A stretch of DNA of 9,132 nt from Gammaproteobacteria bacterium. Its GTDB lineage: Bacteria > Pseudomonadota > Gammaproteobacteria > Pseudomonadales > Pseudohongiellaceae. Below the pieces are notes generated by a model. That model made no database searches. It saw only the letters and a program-made list of their open reading frames with translations, and was not told the origin of the DNA. Positions within the stretch are counted from its first letter, which is position 1, and the number at the start of each line of letters is the position of its first letter. Positions 5,795 through 9,132 of this stretch are shown here, in pieces. Position numbers and translations under genes: made by a program. The stretch is from positions 4,673 through 13,804 of the forward strand of contig JAESUT010000234.1 in the NCBI GenBank assembly GCA_016762995.1. Direction: 5' to 3'.

Positions 5795-6196
5795 CAGATA
5801 TGAAAGTGTTGAACGTCAGATGACTTTGACTTTTATGTCACAAACTGACCCAAAAATGAGAACATCAGCATAGCGGTCATTGGTGTAAAATGCAGCGACT
5901 GTCTGCTTCGAGCTCTTTTGAGACCTTCAGATTTCGGTGGTGATCGTCGCTTTGCGAACCTTAGGGCATATTGGAAATTCAACTTCCAACTCACAAACAG
6001 ATATTCAGCTAAGACTGATTGAATGAATGCAATACGGGCTTTGAAAGTCAGGCTATATAACAGAACTGCGACATGCTTATGGCCAGCAGTTGTGTATAAA
6101 AGAGACCTCTACTAGTTTGCCATGAGGCACGCAGATTGCTGCTATTAATTAAAGCACAAAATATCTCAATGACTGAAATACCCATCGCATAGCATT
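5795..6196. other. Gene-free intergenic stretch between the ParB-like operon and the 105-aa gene
   Basis: I find no convincing coding region on either strand; the frames are short and broken. It contains a second copy of the GCGAATGTC-type element, TGCAGCGACTGTCTGCTTCG (5891-5910), agreeing at 16 of 20 positions with the copy at 1690-1709. It also contains a perfect dyad, TTGGAA-N7-TTCCAA (5971-5989). The part from about 5990 to 6196 is AT-rich. Because the flanking genes are both on the minus strand, promoters of the ParB-like operon must lie in or near the low-numbered end, but I cannot pick convincing -35 and -10 boxes. Confidence 0.5.
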
Positions 6197-6514
6197 TTAC
6201 AGATCAAACATTGCAGTAGTCACTCGGCGTACGAAAGGAGACATACCGCTAGGGCCAGAATCACGATCCTTTAGATGGATAGTGATGTTGGGCCGAGCAG
6301 TTGCAATGATCTCGATTAGCTCACCGCGCGTTGCGTCATCTAGCCCGGCGCCCATGACGGCAAGCGCGATTTCCGGATGATCTTTCAGTCTTTGTTTCAC
6401 TTCGTCTGCATTCGTTGCGCCAATAAACGACAACGGCATGTCGTTCAGCGCTCGCGCAACATTGTCGACGATATCTGAAAGGCGTCCCATCAGGAGCACT
6501 GTTTTATTGGTCAT
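6197..6514 (-). CDS. Small receiver-like hypothetical protein, 105 aa
   Basis: The sequence alternates strands and helices like a reduced response-regulator or Rossmann fold: KTVLLMGR (4-11), helix 12-26, LSFIGATN (28-35), DEVKQRLKDHP (37-47), IALAVMGAG (49-57), TRGELIEIIATAR (62-74), ITIHLKDRD (77-85) and a final helix (92-104). The position where a receiver would have its phospho-acceptor Asp at the end of strand 3 reads MGAG, so a phosphorylatable receiver is unlikely. The function is unknown. It follows the NmrA-like gene by 40 nt on the same strand and is probably in its operon, so it may share control by the LysR protein. GGAGAAG precedes the ATG at a normal distance. Confidence 0.7.
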   Translation of the reverse strand: MTNKTVLLMGRLSDIVDNVARALNDMPLSFIGATNADEVKQRLKDHPEIALAVMGAGLDDATRGELIEIIATARPNITIHLKDRDSGPSGMSPFVRRVTTAMFDL

Positions 6515-6554
6515 GTTTGCTTCTCCAATTGTAAGGCCTGAGTGATTAAGTCGA

Positions 6555-7418
6555 TTAGACCAGTTTCGCTTTGTTGATTCTCAAAAAATCTCTGAATGTC
6601 GTTGCATCAGAATAGATATTTTGGGTTGCGGATATGGGGAATGTCCAGCCCGGATCATTGTTCCAGATGAGCTGTCGATGGATCTCCCGATCCATAATCC
6701 CCACCAGCCATGAAGGTAGTTTGAACCACTTCGGTTTCTTGCCAACTTCCGACCGGAAGGCCGACTTCATTTCGACAATGGTCATCAAGTCTCCGGCCAT
6801 ATTGATTTTCTCACCCTTAAAACGGTCCGGGTTAGCGAATACGACAGCAGCAATGGCACCAATATCGTCTACGCAAAGCATGTGGAATTTTGTCTGCGGT
6901 TTAAGAACACCTGACAGCAACGGGAAAGTCATGGCACCGTATTGAGGGTCGGTAAAATTCTCCATGAAGAACACCGCTCCCAGAAAAGTTCGGGCAAGAC
7001 CGATGGAATCAATGTGCTTTTCGATCTTCCACTTGCTCTCGAAATGACGAACGCCCGGTGCCTTGTCGGCATCCGCGATCGATGCCTGGATGAAATGGCT
7101 AACATTTGATTTCTTCGCGGCGTTCGCAACATTCAGCCCCTGCCTGATCTCGCCATCGTAGCCGACATTCTTTGCCATGAAGTTCTGCACCGAAAAGACA
7201 CCGTCCATCCCATCCATTGCTTTTTCTAATGATGCGATGTCGTCGAAGTCACCTTGTGCCGGTTCTGCTCCCAGCTTTTGCAGCGCAAGAACTTCCGGTT
7301 TATCCAGTGTTCGCACCAACACACGAACGTCGAAACCGTTTTGAAGCAGGTGCCTTGCGACCGCGCCGCCTTGTTTTCCTGTTGCGCCTGTGACGAGAAT
7401 TTTCTTGATTTGGGTCAT
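6555..7418 (-). CDS. NmrA/HSCARG-like NAD(P)-binding protein, 287 aa
   Basis: The N-terminus is a Rossmann fold: KILVTGATGKQGGAVARHLL (6-25) with the glycine-rich GATGKQGG (11-18), then VRVLVR (31-36), where an Arg after strand 2 favours NADP(H). QGDFDD (55-60) is the usual acidic turn. SHFIQASIAD (107-116) and GVRHFESKWKIEKHI (122-136) give the Ser and Lys of an extended SDR, with His-Phe in place of the usual Tyr; that replacement is typical of NmrA-like redox sensors rather than active dehydrogenases. Length is normal for the family. The likely role is an NADP(H)-sensing or quinone/stress-related oxidoreductase; the substrate is unknown. It is divergent from the LysR gene, 65 bp away, an arrangement that usually means LysR control. 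No clear ribosome binding site precedes the ATG at 7418. Confidence 0.87.
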   Translation of the reverse strand: MTQIKKILVTGATGKQGGAVARHLLQNGFDVRVLVRTLDKPEVLALQKLGAEPAQGDFDDIASLEKAMDGMDGVFSVQNFMAKNVGYDGEIRQGLNVANAAKKSNVSHFIQASIADADKAPGVRHFESKWKIEKHIDSIGLARTFLGAVFFMENFTDPQYGAMTFPLLSGVLKPQTKFHMLCVDDIGAIAAVVFANPDRFKGEKINMAGDLMTIVEMKSAFRSEVGKKPKWFKLPSWLVGIMDREIHRQLIWNNDPGWTFPISATQNIYSDATTFRDFLRINKAKLV

Positions 7419-7434
7419 ATTACGTATCTAATAC

Positions 7435-7450
7435 ATCCCAATCATGGGAT
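7435..7450. promoter_or_regulatory. Palindromic operator candidate between the LysR and NmrA-like genes
   Basis: ATCCCA-ATCA-TGGGAT is a perfect 6-bp dyad in the centre of the 65-bp gap between the divergent starts. LysR-type regulators usually bind such an interrupted dyad in the shared promoter and control both directions. The T and A that would fit the T-N11-A rule are 12 bases apart here, so the fit is close but not exact. Confidence 0.55.
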
Positions 7451-7483
7451 AAATAACCAATTTTGCAAAAGATATTTCTATAA

Positions 7484-8362
7484 ATGGGAAAGGCATTAGA
7501 TCTGAACGCGGTTCGCGTTTTCGTAAAGGTAGCCGAACTCGGCAGTCTGTCAGCCGCTGCCGCAGCCATGAAACTACCGATTTCGACAGTTAGCCGACAA
7601 CTCGCCGCACTTGAACAAAACCTATCCGTCAGATTTATCACCAGAACTACGCGACGTCTCAGTCTTACCGACGAGGGGCGCGGCTTTTACCAACGCATGG
7701 CACCGATCATTGAAGAGGCAACGGAAGTAGAACGGATGTTGCGAAATTCAATCGACGAGCCGCATGGTTTGTTGCGTGTCACAGCAACGTCGCTATTCGC
7801 TAGTCATGTATTGGCTCCGGTCGCTGCCAAATATATCAATCTTTATCAGGATGTTGAGGTTCAGATCATCGCCAGCAATAGTCGTCTTGATTTCGTCGAT
7901 GAAGGGCTAGATCTGGCAATCCGTGCAGGCTCTCTAGAGGATTCCTCGCTCATCAGCCGGTCATTAAAGCTAATTCCAGCGATCCTCGCTGCCTCACCGG
8001 GTTACGAAGCCGCTCACGGCTTGCCCATTGCGCCCGCCGACCTTAATCACCATCAGGCGATCTTGTTCAGCGAAGGTACTGGCCAAAATGTGGTTTGGCC
8101 GTTCATCGATTTAGAGCCAGTCCCCGTGACTGGCCGTTTGCGCGTCAATAGCTTTGAGCAAGCGTTCCAGGCAGCATTATCGGGTGCAGGTATCGCGCGG
8201 ATGCCAAAGTTTTTGTGCGAACAAGCCATTTCAGATGGCCGACTTATTCCCGTTCTGGCCAAATATGAAAGCCAGCCCTTTCAACTATATGTTCTGTATC
8301 CGAGCCGTCGCCAACTGTCGCGCAAGGTTCGTGCTTTCGTGGACCTTTTGTTGGCAGGATAG
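7484..8362 (+). CDS. LysR-family transcriptional regulator, 292 aa
   Basis: This is a full-length LysR protein. The N-terminal winged helix-turn-helix covers about residues 5-64, with LNAVRVFVKVAELGSLSAAA (7-26), ISTVSRQLAALEQNLSVRFI (33-52) and TRRLSLTDEG (56-65). A linker helix (68-90) leads to the substrate-binding domain from GLLRVTATSLFA to the end, which includes the conserved LDLAIRAG and GAGIARMP segments. It resembles the subgroup that controls a neighbouring oxidoreductase gene in response to a small molecule; the effector is unknown. It reads away from the NmrA-like gene, and probably represses or activates that operon and itself through the dyad between them. The ATG follows TATAAATG without a visible ribosome binding site, so the start is set mainly by homology of the N-terminus. 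Confidence 0.9.
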   Translation: MGKALDLNAVRVFVKVAELGSLSAAAAAMKLPISTVSRQLAALEQNLSVRFITRTTRRLSLTDEGRGFYQRMAPIIEEATEVERMLRNSIDEPHGLLRVTATSLFASHVLAPVAAKYINLYQDVEVQIIASNSRLDFVDEGLDLAIRAGSLEDSSLISRSLKLIPAILAASPGYEAAHGLPIAPADLNHHQAILFSEGTGQNVVWPFIDLEPVPVTGRLRVNSFEQAFQAALSGAGIARMPKFLCEQAISDGRLIPVLAKYESQPFQLYVLYPSRRQLSRKVRAFVDLLLAG

Positions 8363-8385
8363 ATTCAGGAGTAAATCGGCGTTCA

Positions 8386-8409
8386 CGGCCCTTAGCGGTC
8401 ATTCGATGC
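8386..8409 (-). repeat. Third copy of the GCGAATGTC-type intergenic element
   Basis: On the minus strand this reads GCATCGAATGACCGCTAAGG and ends GCCG. It matches the consensus suggested by the copies at 1690 and 5891 (GCAGCGAATGTCCG, then T-rich) at most core positions. It is in the 166-bp gap between the LysR stop and the next gene. The similarity is by eye over a short length. Confidence 0.4.
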
Positions 8410-8456
8410 CTCTGAGAGTGCCTCCCGAAAGCGGCCGCTTGTTCAATGTGAGGCAT
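8406..8456 (+). terminator. Nested hairpin after the LysR gene, possible terminator
   Basis: ATGCCTC (8406-8412) pairs with GAGGCAT (8450-8456), and TTTTAT follows at once. The loop contains a perfect 12-bp palindrome, AAGCGGCCGCTT (8429-8440). It lies 44 nt after the LysR stop, between convergent genes, where a terminator is expected. The large loop makes it a weak intrinsic terminator. Confidence 0.4.
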
Positions 8457-8499
8457 TTTATACATTGGATGGCGGAATACGTCGCCACGCATTGTGAAA

Positions 8500-8515
8500 T
8501 TGAAGTTAACTTCAA
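8500..8515. promoter_or_regulatory. Perfect 16-bp palindrome TTGAAGTTAACTTCAA
   Basis: This uninterrupted palindrome ends 13 bases before the stop codon of the gene at the right edge. Its centre, AAGTTAACTT, is shared with operators of MerR-family regulators such as SoxR. No MerR gene is present and the flanking bases do not give convincing -35 and -10 boxes, so it may be a remnant operator or a simple stem at the gene end. Confidence 0.4.
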
Positions 8516-8528
8516 CTGAGAAAGCGTG

Positions 8529-9132
8529 TCAGGTAAATTCTTTTTCTTCAACCGAATAGAATGACAATTTACCTTCGTCGATCCAATTGATTGCCAATCC
8601 CTGCACGGGCTTATCGTGTCGCGTGCGTGCCACAAGCTGCGCATAGCTTTTCAGCTGCATAAAATAGTCTTGAAAGCGTGCTTCAGGGTCAGGGCATGGA
8701 CCTGACTTATGGTCTAGGATGATAAACCCCCTGGGTCCTTCCGCAAGGCAGTCAATGATCGCATTAGTCTGTGACCCATCCGGTCTGATCTCTTGCACCG
8801 GCAGTTCGAAATGAAGCTGGTCGCAACCCTTTGATGCAAGCCAGTGTCGCAAATTGTCAGCTTGCGCTTTGATCGCATCAAGGACCTCCTGCCCCAAACC
8901 CGTGGCAGTGGCCAGTTGTGACGAAAGTTCAGGTCGATTGGTCAAAACCCGGAAGGCTAAATGCAAGATGGTGCCGCGATCGGTCGCAGACTCAAACGCC
9001 GTGCTTGATGTGTCGATAGGCTTTGAGATAGCCAAAGTGTCAATACTCAGGGAGGTCTGGAATATGGCTGGCTCCAAGGTGGATGGGCTTTCACGCCACG
9101 GTGTGCGCGGGGTGTTGACCGCCTGGTGCTGC
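8529..9132 (-). CDS. C-terminal RecB-type nuclease domain, probably of a UvrD/AddA-like helicase-nuclease, 5' part off the right edge
   Basis: The frame is open from the right edge to a TGA at 8529-8531, giving the last 200 residues of a longer protein; a TTG at 9077 is internal to the open frame and is not a likely start. Counted from the first full codon, RGTILH (52-57, H57), AIIDCL (124-129, D127), ILDHKSG (138-144, D140 and K142) and QLKSYAQLV (159-167) are the ordered motifs of the RecB/AddA-type PD-(D/E)XK nuclease: His, Asp, Asp-x-Lys and Gln-x-x-x-Tyr. In this family the nuclease follows a superfamily 1 helicase and takes part in DNA end processing, recombination or anti-phage defence. 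The helicase part is not visible, so AddA-like, another UvrD-like protein or an isolated RecB nuclease remain possible. The gene is convergent with the LysR gene. Confidence 0.8.
   Translation of the reverse strand, partial: QHQAVNTPRTPWRESPSTLEPAIFQTSLSIDTLAISKPIDTSSTAFESATDRGTILHLAFRVLTNRPELSSQLATATGLGQEVLDAIKAQADNLRHWLASKGCDQLHFELPVQEIRPDGSQTNAIIDCLAEGPRGFIILDHKSGPCPDPEARFQDYFMQLKSYAQLVARTRHDKPVQGLAINWIDEGKLSFYSVEEKEFT

Noticed and set aside
5891..5944. Small peptide gene beginning ATGCAGCGA in the gap
   Set aside because: It has 17 codons, no ribosome binding site, and lies in the dispersed intergenic element.
9075..9077. TTG at 9077 as a true start of the right-edge gene
   Set aside because: The frame is open to the window edge and the nuclease domain normally follows a helicase, so the fragment is better read as a C-terminus.
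1..9132. CRISPR array, tRNA, rRNA, insertion sequence or integrase
   Set aside because: I read both strands for regular repeats, tRNA-like cloverleaf segments and transposase or recombinase motifs and saw none.

Overview
The window looks like accessory DNA (a plasmid or genomic island) of an alphaproteobacterium. The best indicators are a long plasmid-type ParB-fold protein, a DUF3768 protein, a small protein family typical of alphaproteobacterial plasmids, and intergenic elements built around a GCGAATGTC-like core that resemble repeats I remember from Rhodobacteraceae genomes. The lineage call is an inference: no rRNA, tRNA or housekeeping gene is present, and neither are IS elements, integrases or CRISPR arrays.

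Left part (1-1680, minus strand): a probable defence operon. An Mrr-type PD-(D/E)XK restriction endonuclease gene is followed, 14 nt later, by a gene that I recognise as hamA (DUF1837), the nuclease effector of Hachiman. hamA runs off the left edge; its helicase partner hamB is expected just outside. The control region (about 1527-1599) has a plausible promoter, a dyad touching its -35 box and a second inverted repeat. The first endonuclease codon is uncertain.

Centre (1690-5820, minus strand): a plasmid-maintenance-like operon in the order 722-aa ParB-like protein, DUF3768 protein, 96-aa protein, 199-aa phage/plasmid protein. Every junction inside it carries a stem-loop. Two of the stem-loops are related in sequence and both lie exactly 62 nt before the next start codon. 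The ParB-like gene has a leader with four consecutive potential hairpins, the last overlapping its ribosome binding site. No ParA is present. A gene-poor stretch (5623-6196) separates this operon from the next block.

Right part (6197-8362): a divergent pair. A LysR regulator (plus) faces an NmrA-like NAD(P)-binding protein and a 105-aa receiver-like protein (minus) across a 65-bp gap that holds a palindromic operator candidate. After a 166-bp gap with two striking palindromes comes the C-terminal RecB-type nuclease domain of a protein, probably a UvrD/AddA-like helicase-nuclease, entering from the right edge.

Three different PD-(D/E)XK nucleases in 9 kb, beside plasmid-type genes, fit a mobile region with defence content. 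The best candidate for a less-described system is the endonuclease plus HamA pair, probably a Hachiman variant with a third gene.
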